Positions 11,443-23,156 of a DNA stretch of 64,000 nt are shown here, piece by piece. The notes beneath the pieces were generated by a model. The model did not search any database, had not been told where the DNA came from, and saw only the letters and a program-made list of their open reading frames with translations. The stretch is from Glandiceps talaboti (taxonomy: Eukaryota; Hemichordata; Enteropneusta; Spengelidae), in contig NC_135567.1 of the NCBI RefSeq assembly GCF_964340395.1, forward strand, positions 6,369,899 to 6,433,898. The letters run 5' to 3'. Both the position numbers and the translations under genes were made by a program. How positions within the stretch are numbered: the stretch's first letter is position 1; every line of letters begins with the position of its first letter.

Positions 11443-12045
11443 ACTGTCATTGCCTATGAATAGAGATTAAAAAAATCCAGATTTTGGGATTACACTTAAA
11501 ATATGGTTTTTATCACTTTTATTGTATAACGGATAAATAGACTGCAGATGTTCAAAAAATGTTGACTTTGACCAAATAGGGCATGCTTTGATTTTATCAC
11601 TTTTTATTGTATTATTACCAAAAGCGTGCTTATAAAGTGATTTCGGGTGGTGTACTTATGTTAAAAATGACTTAACTCAAACACAGTCACTGTTATATAC
11701 ACATACACATTTTATTTCGGACATTAGACTGAAATTGTGATGACAATAAAGACAAATACAAACAACAAAGTGCGATAAACATGGGATTTGATTTTTAAGT
11801 AAGGCAGTTAATAGAAATTACTTATGAGTAGAACTCCAGAATCTTATTGCATAAATACTAAATATTACTATAATATTGAAAATTGGAGGTTGTGGACTTA
11901 TTCCCCTAAAAATGCCAAGGACATGACAATTCTCGAAATCGGCAACAATTTGTGTAGAACTCTGGAATCTGATTGCATATAAATACTAAGTGATAAAACC
12001 ATATTTTTCATTTTAAATACACCGCCTGAAATCACATCTTTCAAT
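11443..12045. repeat. Low-copy repeat block with direct and inverted motifs
   Basis: AAATATGGTTTTTATCACTT (about 11497) reappears inverted as AAGTGATAAAACCATATTTT (about 11988). GATTTCGGGTGGTGTA (about 11640) reappears inverted near 12019 with two changes. A direct pair is GTAGAACTCCAGAATCT / GTAGAACTCTGGAATCT (11829 and 11954). The order does not fit a simple hairpin. No gene recognised. Confidence 0.5.
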
Positions 12046-13369
12046 CGCACTATAGCAGAAATGCTAAGAAACCCTAAACACATGCATATTGATTCTCTTA
12101 AGTTACCAATAATATATATCTTAATGAGGATGTAACTTGCTCGCTCTCTCTCTTCCCAACATGTTATCAGTCTTATAAGAATACAACAGTCGTTATAATT
12201 ATGCTCTAACAATCTGTGTTTGTGTTATTTATTTATAGCTATCCACAATTAAAACAAGTTTTACCATGGAAGTATCACCTACCATTCTAGAATGGTAAAC
12301 TCCAAACAAATTTGTCTTTACAGATGTCATCTCGATATACATGTGCAATCTTATTGAATATATATTTTAATAAGTCATTTGTGATAGTTTTGATTTGAAT
12401 GGAATTCAATGCAAGGATTACATGTCTTGTTAAAACAATATTACAGAGTTTGTTGCAATACAGAAATGAATCATTTATACCATTCAGTTATCTCCCCTTA
12501 TACCTCAATGATAATATTACCTTAACTACCATGCTCATAACTAGTGAAATCTCACAAAGGTGTAATAGACCATGTATTTGTTGAGAGACTATAACATGAA
12601 CCAATATGATGAACTGACAAATCCCATTTTAACATAATTACATTATCATTTCAAATCTAAAAGGGACAGCACCTCCTTCCCTGAGCTTTACCATCTATTT
12701 AGTGTAAATGGGTTTGTATATTGACATACAAATGTAATTATCCAAACACTCCAAAAACTGCCAAATGAACCTTCTTCTTTTTTTTCAACATTTTAAAGAC
12801 TCAAGCATCACAACTACACCAAAGTCAATTGTTCGTCAGTTAACAGTTACACAAGCCAATATCAAATGTTGAATACAACTTAAATATGTTTACATTCTTC
12901 AGATATTTTGTGATGTAATCTAACATGATTTCACTTACGCTATGTTTTAATTAGACATGATAACTGACAAGACTATCTATCATAACATCTCTGTAGACAA
13001 CAATAACAAAACTATTGGAAAAAAAGTTACAAGTACTGAATACAACTTTTGTCAGAAGAGCAAAACACTTCCTTGTTAAATAACCAGAAAGAGTTTTGAA
13101 AAGAATCAATATCTGTGACCCTGTCATATTCTTACACAGTTTTATAAGAAAGAGATGACAGTAATATATCATCATTTATTTTGTGTACTATATAATAGGC
13201 TGAACAACATTAAATTGATTTTAGATTTGTTTGCAAGGATTAGTTTCACAAGAATAATATATAATCCACTATAAGTGTATAAATTAATTTTGACAAATAT
13301 ATCTCAGCTAATGATAAAAAATTATAATATAATGAATGTTCTTTGGCACTTTATAAGATTTTCTTAATT
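12046..13369. other. AT-rich DNA, nothing recognised
   Basis: Reading frames are short and lack coding character. No repeat family was identified. Confidence 0.5.
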
Positions 13370-13990
13370 TTAATCAAACATTCTCTTTATTGCAGTTAAT
13401 TTGGTGAAGAAGTTTGAAAGAGTTTTGAATTCAGAAGAAGACATAACATTCTAGGAAGAGATTGGCACATATAGGATGTCTAAAGAAGAATGGGAAACCA
13501 GTGGTGTCAGCGTTACCAATGTGTATTAATTGCGATGGAGAATCTAGGTGTTTGATAATTTCACCAACATTTTGGTTGAAAGACTTAAAACAAAATGAAG
13601 AACACAACTTTGGAACAACACAACACAACACAACACAACACAGCACAGCACAGCACAGCACAGCACAGCACAGCACAACACAACACAACACAACACAACA
13701 CAGCACAGCACAGCACAGCACAGCACAACACAGCACAACACAACACAACACAACACAACACAGCACAGCACAGCACAACACAGCACAGCACAGCACAGCA
13801 CAGCACAACACAACACAACACAACACAACACAACACAGCACAGCACAGCACAACACAACACAGCACAACACAACTCACAACAGATACAATTGGTGAAAGT
13901 TTTGTTTCCGACAGAGTGTGATCTCGATGTCTAGATTACACTACATTTAAGACAGCGTATCCCTGTAATGATGTTGACAAACAAAAATAA
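13370..13990. repeat. Segmental duplicate (module part 1) holding a pentanucleotide array
   Basis: Both flanks of the array (13380-13600 and 13875-13985) align with 55322-55650. Shared words include TGTATTAAT, CGATGGAGAATCTA, ACAATTG and CGACAGAGTGTGATCT-like sequence. The array itself is missing from the other copy. Confidence 0.8.
13613..13873. repeat. (CACAA/CACAG)n pentanucleotide array
   Basis: About 52 units of 5 bp alternate in blocks of ACAAC and ACAGC. Open frames on both strands are by-products of the repeat. Confidence 0.97.
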
Positions 13991-13994
13991 TAAC

Positions 13995-14510
13995 TGCATC
14001 CCAAGATTTTCACACCTAATGTGCATATCACTCATGACATCATTGTATCCTTAATAATTCTTCATCTATACATCCCTAGATGCATTCCCAATAAATTTCA
14101 GCCCAATCTACTCAGCAGTTTTGGAATTATTGATTTTTGACCAAAAAGACACATGTTTAGCCCTAATCATCATGTCATGAACAAATCTGATTTTACACAC
14201 CCCTTAAGAATGTTCCCACCAAATTTCGCACCAATCTGCCCAGGAGTTTCTAAGTTTGAGTTTTTTTTAACCAAAAATCACATTTTGTTACCCAAATCAC
14301 ACACCTGTAATGCAATTACTTTCATTTGAACAATTTCCCAACTAGACCCCACAAGTAATGTGTCCACCAAATACCAAGGCAATCGGGTTGGCAGTTCTTG
14401 AGTTTAAGTAATCCACACACATACACAGACAGACAGACAGACAGATGGGCAGACACCGCTCGATGCCTATAGCACTACTGAACCTACATTGTAATTCAGT
14501 TGTGCTAAAA
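13995..14510 (+). mobile_element. Microsatellite-cored element, 3' half with terminal hairpin
   Basis: Family 3'-array phrases are followed by CACACA, (CAGA)n at 14425-14443 and the end motif TAGCACTACTGAAC ... AATTCAGTTGTGCTA at 14470-14507. The 5' end is missing. Confidence 0.7.
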
Positions 14511-14569
14511 AGATACCCCACCCCTCCTAATTCCCCCAACCCTCCCCTTATTAATTACTGAAGGCTTCC

Positions 14570-14847
14570 TAATTTAACTTGTTTCATCCCTAATGTTCAT
14601 TTTAATAAGATTTGCTTTTTAAAACTATATACAATAGAATCTAGTTATCCTGAAACAGCATTCTGGCTTGATATAAATCTTATTCATATTGCTACATCTT
14701 ACTATCACTCACAACAAAAATCCTACCAACATTACTATATGTGGTACATTTCTTTCTGTAAAATACCATTATTTTAGCATATCATCACCAACTAAGTATA
14801 TATTGTTACTCAATATACATACTTATGTAAGTATGTATGTGCAAACA

Positions 14848-14881
<34 letters not shown>

Positions 14882-14990
14882 CATACATACATACATACAT
14901 ACATACATACATAACAACAAGTTATTTATCAACAATCACAAATATACAGACATGAATTATATACTATATAGCATACTAATCACAACTATC
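14570..14990. repeat. Segmental duplicate (module part 2), oldest copy, with CATA array
   Basis: It matches 18050-18280 and 58400-58650. Shared words are ACTATATACAATAGAATC, CCTACCAACATTACTA, GTGGTACATTTCTTTCT and ACTAAGTATATATTGTTACTC. A (CATA)n array fills 14843-14912 in this copy only. Confidence 0.75.
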
Positions 14991-15779
14991 AATGTATAAT
15001 TTTGACTGATGTGTAAATACTGGTAGCCAACCATCACCCGTAATGAGACCTGAAAGAATCATTTGTTTGGTTCCGGTTACCTGACCCCCACCTAGCGTTT
15101 TACTACCAACCCTAAACCTGAACTAGACACTCACACTCACACATGAAAAAAACAAACAACAAATCTACCTATCCCACCTATTCTAACATTGAGCGTAGTA
15201 GGAACCACACAAATAGAATTACAATGGAGTGACTAATTGTAATGTATTAGAATATAGATTGTACTTTATTTCAGTTAATTATGTCAATATTTAATTGAAA
15301 TGGTGTGCTATATTCTTCATGTATACATATTTATCAGTTGACACATATTCATAGATATTTTAAGCAAAACCCCACAACACAGATATAAAGTAAGATATTT
15401 TTTATAAACTTTGGTTCTTGAGTTATTTCATGATTTCATATCACAAACATACCTAGGTGTTCATTACCTCACATAAAACTAAGTGAATACATATTCATGT
15501 TTCAGCTATGTGTATCTGTTGACTCCCATGAGTCCATAGCAAAGACAAACACTGAACAATGTCTGAGCAACTTGATAGGGGGCACAGGCTGAGTTTGTCA
15601 AATATTTTATTCACCTGAAAGTAGTTAATAAAACCCTAAATATTCTAGTATAGTTTTAATACGGACACATGCCTTCTATGACATAATACAATAATTATTG
15701 TCATCTTGCATTGTTACTATAGTTGATTACACAATACAGATTTTCTTGACATTTTTAAAGTGAAAATACAATAAATTGT
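14991..15779. other. No gene or repeat recognised
   Basis: AT-rich sequence without splice-bounded coding stretches. Confidence 0.4.
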
Positions 15780-15905
15780 AATATGGGATCTTTCTTTTAG
15801 GTCTTTTCATATAGCTTGAATATAGTTGTAGATTAACTTTGACTTTACACAGGTAATCCCCTAGGCTAATCACATCTCTAGTCTGTTCATAAATCTGTAC
15901 TTTAC
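15780..15905. repeat. Segmental duplicate (module part 3), short fragment
   Basis: GCTTGAATATAGTTG and AATCCCCTAGGCTAATCACA match 18520-18560 and 61285-61365. Homology stops before the position where the other two copies carry an ankyrin exon. Confidence 0.7.
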
Positions 15906-16081
15906 AATTTATTAAAATGTCACCATGCATGAAAAGCTTGATTGCTTGTGATTAGCTGTGTTGACTGTTTACAATTCACTTTCCTGTATGTACAATGTAC
16001 TACAATTACTCTGTTTACAATTTTTTCAGTGTTCTGCAAAAATAGACTTGGTCTGTGTATTTTACATTTTTTAGAAAATAC

Positions 16082-16866
16082 CGCCAATGGTGTTGTAGCA
16101 CAACTGTATTTAGCTGCTATGGGGGTGGTCTTGTTGCTAGGCATATTTGCATACATTTTTGGAACCTTTATTAACTTCCCTGCCCTTCCCACTTTTCATC
16201 TTTCCAATATAAACCATTATTTAGTTGTTGCTATGGGCCGGGCATGGTCTTTTTGCTAGATATATCTGCATACATATTTTTGAATCTGCATTCACTTACC
16301 TACCAATCCCTGTTGTTATCTTTGTAGTATGCATCATTTCACTGTTTCAAAGGGCATGGTCATGGTTGCTAGGGTAAATTTTCTCATAATGTTTTCAACC
16401 ATAACTGAAGAATAACATTTCCAGAAACATCCCCACTAAGTTTCAACCCATTCACCTTGCAATTTCAGTTTCAGGATACATTTGTATGTTTTCACCAAAA
16501 TTGACATTTTTAGACCTAATTTTCACATCATTGATGAGATCATCATGTTTTGACCAATTCTTAATATAAACACACTGAAGAATGTTCCAATCAATTTCAG
16601 CCCAATATGCTCAGCCGTTTTGGAATTTAAGATTTTTTACCAAAAAATACACATTTTAGACCTAATTTTCACATCACTGATGAGCTAGCTCATCATGTTA
16701 TGAACAATTCTTAGTTTAAACAACACTACGCATGTTTCCATCAAAAATTGACACCAATCTGCCCAGTAACACACTCACACAAACACACCCACACACTCAC
16801 ACACACACTTTGCCATGCATGTAGCACTTAGTTAACTGAACCTAAGAAGCTCAGTTGTGCTAAAAA
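16082..16866 (+). mobile_element. Microsatellite-cored element, near-complete copy
   Basis: The 5' end is CCGCCAATGGTGTTG then TAGCACAACTG (16096-16106). Three GGGCGTGG-type units follow, then the conserved middle, two ~147-bp 3' units and a CACA-rich stretch at 16772-16810. The 3' hairpin arms are TAGCACTTAG...GAAC and TCAGTTGTGCTA (to 16862). The terminal 11-mers are exact inverted repeats of each other. No protein is encoded. Confidence 0.75.
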
Positions 16867-17261
16867 AAGATTTGCTAAAAAGATGGTACATTTTTTTAAA
16901 ACAAATACTAACAAAATACCCATTTCTCATCCATACAGGATTAGTTATGTCATGTACAAAGTGTTTTTCAGCAATCATTATGAACATCAGATCACAAACA
17001 AATCTCCATATAATTCCTGATTATTGACATTAAAACTACACTAGCTCTATTTTTTCTAATCAAAACAATCAACAATATATACATATAAATCTGTTGAATA
17101 ACTTATCAAATGAGATTGCACTTGTTAATTTTTGGGTATGTACGTAGTATAATAACGTTGGGGGTGCTGATAATCTGGACCATCAAATACTGTAATTGTA
17201 TTTTATTATGTGCACACTTATACATATATGTACACATAGATGTTTACTGGGGTGTCAAAAT
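16867..17261. other. Spacer, nothing recognised
   Basis: AT-rich, with no coding or repeat signal. Confidence 0.4.
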
Positions 17262-17935
17262 AGCAGCAATGGCATTGCAGCACAACTGTATTTAGCCGTT
17301 TCTATGGGCGTGGTCTGGTTGCTAGGCATATTTTCATACATTTTTTAAATCTGCATTTGTTTACCTACCATCCCTGTTGTTATCTTTGTAATATGCATCG
17401 TTATTTCACTGTTGGTAAGGGTGTGGTTATGGTTGCTAGGGCCAAATGTTTAAAAAATGTTATCAACAATAACTGCAGAATAACACCTCCAGAAACATCC
17501 CCAACATGTTTCAACCCAATTCACCAAGTAGTTTCGGTGCTTGAGATTTCTACACATGCAGATCCCTACATTCCCATGAAATTTAAGCTTAATCTGGTAG
17601 AAAAAAGACACATTTTTAGCCCTAATTTGCATAATATTATTGATGGAATCACCATGTGAAAAATTCTTATAAATAATCTAACCACCTTTAAGAATGTTCC
17701 CACCAAATTTTAGACCTATCTGCCTAGCACTTTTTGAGTTTAAGTTTTTTCACCAAAAATCACATTTTTTACCCAAATCACAGCGGTAATAAGATCATTT
17801 TGTCTTAAACAATTTCCCAACTAGACGCCCAAGGTAATGGAAAAACCAAATATCATGGCAATCAGTTCAGCAGTTTTTGACTTTAAGTTGTTTACACATA
17901 CAAACACACAAACACACACACAGACAGACACACAC

Positions 17936-17970
<35 letters not shown>

Positions 17971-18024
17971 CTTAAATAGTGATGCCTATAGCACTATTGA
18001 ACCTTATCAGTTCAGTTGTGCTAA
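17262..18024 (+). mobile_element. Microsatellite-cored element, near-complete copy
   Basis: The 5' end has CAGCACAACTG at 17278-17288. The 3' end has ACAC/GACA microsatellites at 17898-17970, then the hairpin TAGCACTATTGAAC - CTTATCA - GTTCAGTTGTGCTA at 17989-18023. The bases after the hairpin (AAAGATCTAATGAGTGTTCT) are identical after the copy ending at 55264, so those two copies lie in duplicated DNA. Confidence 0.8.
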
Positions 18025-19335
18025 AAGATCTAATGAGTGTTCTTTAGCACCATAATGTTTATTTAAATGACTTTCAATTTTTAAAACTATATACAATAGA
18101 ATCCAGTTGTCCTGAAACAAAGCATTCTGTCTTGACAAAAATATTATTCATATTGCAACATGTCACTGTCAGTCACAGCTAAAATCCTACCAACATTACT
18201 ACTTGTGGTACATTTCTTTCTATGAGATACCAGTATTTAAGCAGATCATCACCAACTAAGTATATATTGTTACTCCATGTATGTTGACAATCTAAGACAT
18301 TGGTAACCTATGCAAAAAAAATGTAGCAATGTTGATAACATTTTGGTTCACTACATTGTAGATGTTGAAATGTAGTAATTCTAGTATAAATGTTGACATC
18401 CTAGATGATAAATTTGTAGCATAGTAAGATTTTGTGTTGAACCACACATTGAACCTTATCATACTGACAGAGTGTGAAATATTTGGCAGGATTGCAGAAA
18501 TTACATTAATTTTGAATAAACAAGGGTAATCCCCTAGGCTAATCACATCTCTAGTCCGTTACAAAAACATGTCAAAATATAACTCTGTAGAATTTCTATA
18601 GTTGTCTACAAAATATCTATAAAATCTTTTTGTATGGGGAGCTGATTTTTTTATGAAAATATGCCGGTACTTACCTGATCAAGTTAAATTACCGTAAAAA
18701 TATTCTCTGAAAAAATCAATTGACGTCACATTGGGATGTGTGTATATGTCACAGAGTAGATAAATAAGATATTAGTTCATCTAATATCAACTTACTCTAT
18801 CAGCAGCATTTACTTGGGCCCCAGCTTTCAGCAGCAATTTACAGATATCCAAATGCCCTTTCTCAGCTCCATAATGTAGACTTGTCCTCTTGTCCTATAA
18901 TTAAAAGACACATTATGTATTAATCCTCCTGTTATAATATTGCAATGTATTATATCAATTATAAGTGTAAATTTACTTGAAATGTTTCCCCAAGTCTTAT
19001 TATTATTATATATATAGATTGGTTAATGTTCACATAGAAAAAAACTATGTATTTAAAATTTGACGTTATTTGTATTTATTACATGTAATGTGTACTGTAA
19101 AAGTATTTATTTTGATAAAATACCTGTCAGAAGTCATTATAAGAATTAATGATATTTTTGGTAAAATCACAAACATTCCTAGACATGCACCTCAATAATA
19201 TTCCTTGCCATACTGTGTTCAAAATGGTCAAATGTGTCAATCACGGTACCATGTTCTGTGTGGTTCTTAACGCATATTGTTACAGTGAAGTGTTCTTCTA
19301 AAAAAATAGATTCTGTCATATACATGACATCACAT
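18025..19335. repeat. Segmental duplicate (module parts 2 and 3) containing an ankyrin exon
   Basis: The block 18105-18445 matches 58458-58815, and 18459-19335 matches 60855-62113, with few differences. The duplication ends at TCTGTCATATACA, after which 62115 runs into (ATT)n. Confidence 0.85.
18796..18894 (-). CDS. Ankyrin-repeat exon (one 33-residue repeat)
   Basis: Read on the minus strand, this 99-bp block encodes exactly one ankyrin repeat of 33 residues. It contains TSLHYGAEKGHLDICKLLL and AGAQVNAAD, which are the two helices and the turn of the repeat. An AG acceptor follows a T-rich tract (TTTTAATTATAG) and a GTAAGT donor closes it. Both borders are in phase 0, so the exon can be skipped or duplicated without changing frame. 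Ankyrin repeats bind proteins; the rest of the protein is not visible. It is one of four such exons on this strand and is nearly identical to the exon at 61594-61692. Inference: an internal exon of a large-intron ankyrin-repeat gene. Only splicing evidence is seen, so a silent duplicated exon is possible. Confidence 0.8.
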
Positions 19336-19705
19336 TGTTTGGAACCAGAAAAAACGTTTGGGTATAATAATGTATCTGTTAAAACATTTGCGATAGGGAT
19401 GTTTTGTTGTTGTTGTTGTTGTTGTTGTTGTTTTATTTGGTTTTCACCACACCCTTCTAAAGTTCAGACTGTTCTGTGGTGCAACCTCTGTCATCAAAAC
19501 CAAGTACGTGTCATACAGATTCTTGTATTCAACCATTAACCTTCTGGTACATGTACATTACAATGAGTGTGTAGAATTAATGATACAAAAAATACTGATG
19601 GTCAAATCATTTTAAAGGCAGATGGAACACTACAAGCATGACGTGTACAATGATATTTTAAGCATACCAAATATCATAATATAAATTTTAGACGTAAGTA
19701 TTATT
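19336..19705. other. Spacer with (GTT)n
   Basis: A (GTT)n tract lies at about 19403-19431. No gene recognised. Confidence 0.5.
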
Positions 19706-19765
19706 TACATACACACACACACACACACACACACATTTAACCATGCCTATAGCACTGCCAACTCT
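19706..19765. repeat. (CA)n and degenerate element tail
   Basis: The CACACA run is followed by CCATGCCTATAGCACTGCC, a decayed version of the element family 3' end without the hairpin. Confidence 0.6.
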
Positions 19766-20224
19766 AGTTATTCCATGTTACAGAGAAATATCTTACTTAA
19801 AGACATCAAATTGGAATGAGTGTTTCATAGGAACTAGCTTAATTTGCAAAAAAATCATAGTGAATTAAGAGCAAAAAATGTTTGTTTTCAGTTAGCTGTT
19901 TTTTGATAATGACCAAGAAAAGAACTATAAACATAAATATAAATGTGCATAAATCAGAAAATTCAAAATGTTTTGCTACATTAAAAAAAAAAATTCCTTA
20001 GTTCTGATAAATAACATGTTATTTGACAGCTCAATCATGAGAATAAAGTGCTCTTGTCAGAATATAACTACAATGCCCATTACTGAAAATGGTATTTTGC
20101 CAAATGTTACAAAAATTGTATGATGGAAGAAGAATTCAGAATTCAGACCTCTTTTGTAAACGTCTGGAAGAATATTACTGTCTTGGAAAACTAGTGATTG
20201 TAAGAAAAAACACTGTATAACAGA
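19766..20224. other. AT-rich spacer, nothing recognised
   Basis: No supported features. Confidence 0.4.
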
Positions 20225-20560
20225 ATGTATAAAAATGCCAAGATACCTTCTCTTACCGAAATGAGACAGCTGTTTTTGAGCTGCAGCAGCTCTCAAAAAG
20301 ACTTCTGACAGTTAGCTGCCGGAAGGCTGATTTTTGTGCATACATAATTAGATTTGAGCTGCAGAGAACAGCTCTCAACAGCTCAGGTAAATACCTGACA
20401 GACATTCAACTGCTTTATAACAGACTTATGTAAGACTATCGTCAGACATCTGAAAGACCACTAACAGACCTGACAGACTAACAACAGCCTTCTGACAGCA
20501 TTGTGACAAACTGCTGAAAGACTATAAGCAGACTTCTGACAGGTATCATTGGCACACTGC
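20225..20560. repeat. CTGACAG-rich degenerate repeat
   Basis: CTGACAG, CTTCTGACAG and GAGCTGCAG words recur irregularly. A similar block in the opposite orientation lies at 24655-25035, for example CCTTCTCTTACCGAAATGAG here against CTCCCTTACCAAACTGAAAG on the other strand there. Confidence 0.5.
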
Positions 20561-21370
20561 AAAAGGGGAATTCCTTACTAAAAATCCACTAGTTTAAAAA
20601 GTGTTCTATACTAATTCAAAACAAGTCTGATCAGTTTTGAGTGTTTCATTCATGTTTTAAACTTGTCAGAAGTCCTTAGTCAACTCATTTGAAACTAGTT
20701 TTAAACATGTTTTAAACCATATTAATTTTGACACTTAAAACATGCTTATACACGTTGGGGAAATATATTTGACATACAAATGTATATCAGGACTGACCAT
20801 ATTTGATTTGAATGCTTGTTCCCACTGAAACATATTTAAAAAATGTCAGTTTCACAAACTCACAAAGTTTGTTCACTTACATGTTTTAGGGGATACACAT
20901 ATATGTATGTATGTACATACTACACACACGGGCACATACTTTTGCAACCAGTAAATCATGCAGAAGAAGAATTAAATGAAAACAAGAAGCAACTTTATTG
21001 CTTTTTTCCAAAATAACTAAAAGGCTTGAGACATGTCTGTAGTGAAATGACAGTACCAACATACCTGAGTTTAACAATAGTACCTGTATTCATCCATTGA
21101 TTAGAAGACAAAAAATACATGTCCCTTAATGATGGGGTTCTTCAAATCAAATCTAAAGAATTACCTACATCATACATGTGAAAGAGCTCTGGCAATTTGA
21201 GTTTGGCTTTCAACAGTTGCTGGAGTTTCAGAGTCGGACATTATTTCACTTTCAGTCATTATATAAGCTAAAGCCATTGTGTTCATCATTAGCATCATCA
21301 CTTCGGCAGTTTACATCATCACTTTGGCAGTTTACATCATCAGTTTGGCAGAATCAGGTTCAGAATCAGA
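20561..21370. other. Probable 3' UTR and downstream DNA of the minus-strand gene
   Basis: Below the predicted stop at 21371 the minus strand shows three copies of a 21-bp word (CTGCCAAAGTGATGATGTAAA type, about 21297-21360). A possible AATAAA signal lies at 20994-20999. A candidate donor (GTAGGT) at 21163-21168 could end a non-terminal exon. No plus-strand gene is supported, although a 149-codon frame is open here. Confidence 0.35.
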
Positions 21371-21391
21371 TCAATCAATATCCATTGGTTC
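21371..21391 (-). CDS. Terminal coding exon of a small basic protein gene (model)
   Basis: The minus strand has TTTGCAGTGACTTTCAG followed by codons for EPMDID and a TGA stop. Using the second AG joins in frame to the exon ending at 21651. Using the first AG puts TGA immediately after the junction. Either choice ends the protein here, at about 104 or 98 residues. Which AG is used cannot be decided from sequence. Confidence 0.4.
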   Translation of the reverse strand, partial: EPMDID

Positions 21392-21650
21392 CTGAAAGTC
21401 ACTGCAAAGAAAGAACCAAGAGCAATCAATTAACAAAAGAAATGTTTGTTATGAATGTGAAGGGAGAGGTACACAGTTCATTTTATCTTTTGTTTCTAAT
21501 AAACAGTTACATGCTACAAACAAAGAATCTATTGTTTGTCCCTATAGAAATGCCAACTGTCTTGTGTCTTTTTACTATTTGCTCCTCTTGGGCAATTATA
21601 TTGCTCTGTTTTGTTTTTATACACTAACAGATTAAAAAAGTTACTAGTAC

Positions 21651-21883
21651 CTTTGAAAGTAGGCCTGTTCCTTCATCCTTTTTAAAGTTGCCATACAACT
21701 TTGCTAGGCGTTTGGCTTGCTTCTCTTCAGCAATTTCTCTATCTTTGTCAGTCTTTGCTTTATTACTTTGCTGTGCTGCATGTGTTCCATTTTTTGTCCT
21801 GCTGGAGTTTGCTTTCTTTGTCCACTTTGTTTTTTGTACTTTTATGTTGACACTGCTTTTTCTAAAGTCATCTTGAGTTTCTA
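21651..21883 (-). CDS. Central exon of a small basic, coiled-coil-like protein
   Basis: This 233-bp block on the minus strand is open for 77 codons. It encodes a very lysine-rich, hydrophilic sequence without membrane segments: it starts ETQDDFRKSS, the middle is KTKWTKKANSSRTKNGTH, and near the end come a charged helix (DREIAEEKQAKRLAKLY) and GTGLLSK. The acceptor is TTAGAG at 21884-21889 and the donor is GTACTA at 21645-21650. Joined to 23096-23156 with donor GAG|GTATAC the frame is continuous. The charged helix suggests a coiled coil or nucleic-acid contact, which is inference. I do not recognise the family. Confidence 0.55.
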
Positions 21884-23095
21884 CTCTAAGATGCAACAAA
21901 TAAAAACATGCATGTAAGTAACACTAATTTTGGCAAAACAAAAATTATCAACTGGTAAATAGAATCTACAAAATGTATATTCTTGTAGTGTGTTAACAGT
22001 GGTACACCCTAGGTGAATACATTTTATCAGACTTCCCAAAAGTACATCAGAGCAGCCATAATTAAGGAACAGCTTTATAAAAACTTTATAAAAAAATAAT
22101 GAACTCGCAGTCTTCCCACATTGTCTCACTTAACACTTAACATTTCTACTTAGAATAAGACAAGGATAATTAATATTGCTTGTCTGATGACCACAATGCC
22201 TCAACAAGAGTTCCATATTCTTACTCTCTCCTTACAACTAAATAGGTGTTGTGTTCTATAATTTGCACTATAACGTAATGAATACACAAATACATCAATA
22301 TGAAGCATTTTAAACATGACAATCTTTGATTAAAATGAAAATCCATACCCTTATTAAATAAATACATGCATACATGTACGTATATATATACACACACATA
22401 CATACATACATACATACATACATACATACATACATACGGACAGACCTCAATGACATACATCAAGTTGGTGAAAAGTGTTCTGCATGTACATGACAGAGCA
22501 CTGTGTAAATGTGGCTGTGACCATGGGGTGTACTAGTACTACTACTAAATGATTTGTGACACACTGGTTTCTCCAAAACACTCCAACATTGTTCCATTCC
22601 ATATCTTAATTGAATAAATTAATTTGCCACTGTTTTCTGACAAGACTCAGTGCGGTACATAGGAACTCTTTCGACGAGAAACTAATAATTTTTACACGAT
22701 AAATCATGGGGGGGGGGGGTGTAGGGGTGTAATCTAATTCCAGTTTACACACGGCACCAGGCAAGCAGTGCATTCTTTCCTACTTTCAATCGACAAAGTG
22801 GACACTCCAACTTGAATATTACATGTATATCAGATGTACTTTAAAAACAACTTTCGGAAGTTTCAAACAGTTGTAGAAGTCTATGTATGCAACCGTGGAC
22901 CGAGGTCTAGGTCTATGTCTGAAAAGGCTCCGATCGTACGGCCACAAGTACTAATATAAATAAGATATAACGTCTACACATAGACGACCAGGATTCTATC
23001 GTTTAAAAAAAATACCAGAGCCTATAATGTGCTCTGAAAGCGTCAGTTAAATTAACATACCTTCATCACCAAAATGAGTAGGTCTTGATGTATAC
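21884..23095 (-). other. Predicted intron 1 of the small basic protein gene
   Basis: It is bounded by GTATAC and AG. It holds a (CATA)n tract at about 22388-22436 and a poly-G run near 22708-22718. A second possible donor (GTATGT at 23055-23060) would lengthen exon 1 but breaks phase with exon 2. Confidence 0.45.
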
Positions 23096-23156
23096 CTCTT
23101 CTCATGATCAGTTGTCGAAAACGATTTTCTTTGCCTTTGTGAATCATGGCCGCCAT
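23096..23156 (-). CDS. First coding exon of a small basic protein gene
   Basis: On the minus strand AAGATGGCGGCCATG begins an open frame, MAAMIHKGKENRFRQLIMRR, in a CpG-rich setting typical of a first exon. The ATG lies in a favourable initiation context (A at -3, G at +4). The exon ends GAG|GTATAC after 20 codons plus one base, which completes a Val codon with the exon at 21883. There is no signal peptide and the exon is strongly basic. The family is not recognised. Its promoter would lie in 23157-23539, shared with whatever is transcribed rightward from 23540. Confidence 0.55.

Noticed and set aside
13431-13921. Open frames on both strands over the pentanucleotide array
   Set aside because: Low-complexity artefacts; the flanking duplicate lacks the array.
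15920-16259. Overlapping 90- and 105-codon frames
   Set aside because: They lie across a copy of the microsatellite-cored element and its flank; no coding signature.
21178-21627. 149-codon plus-strand frame
   Set aside because: Overlaps better-supported minus-strand exons and is rich in residues created by short repeats (SLWQFTSS).
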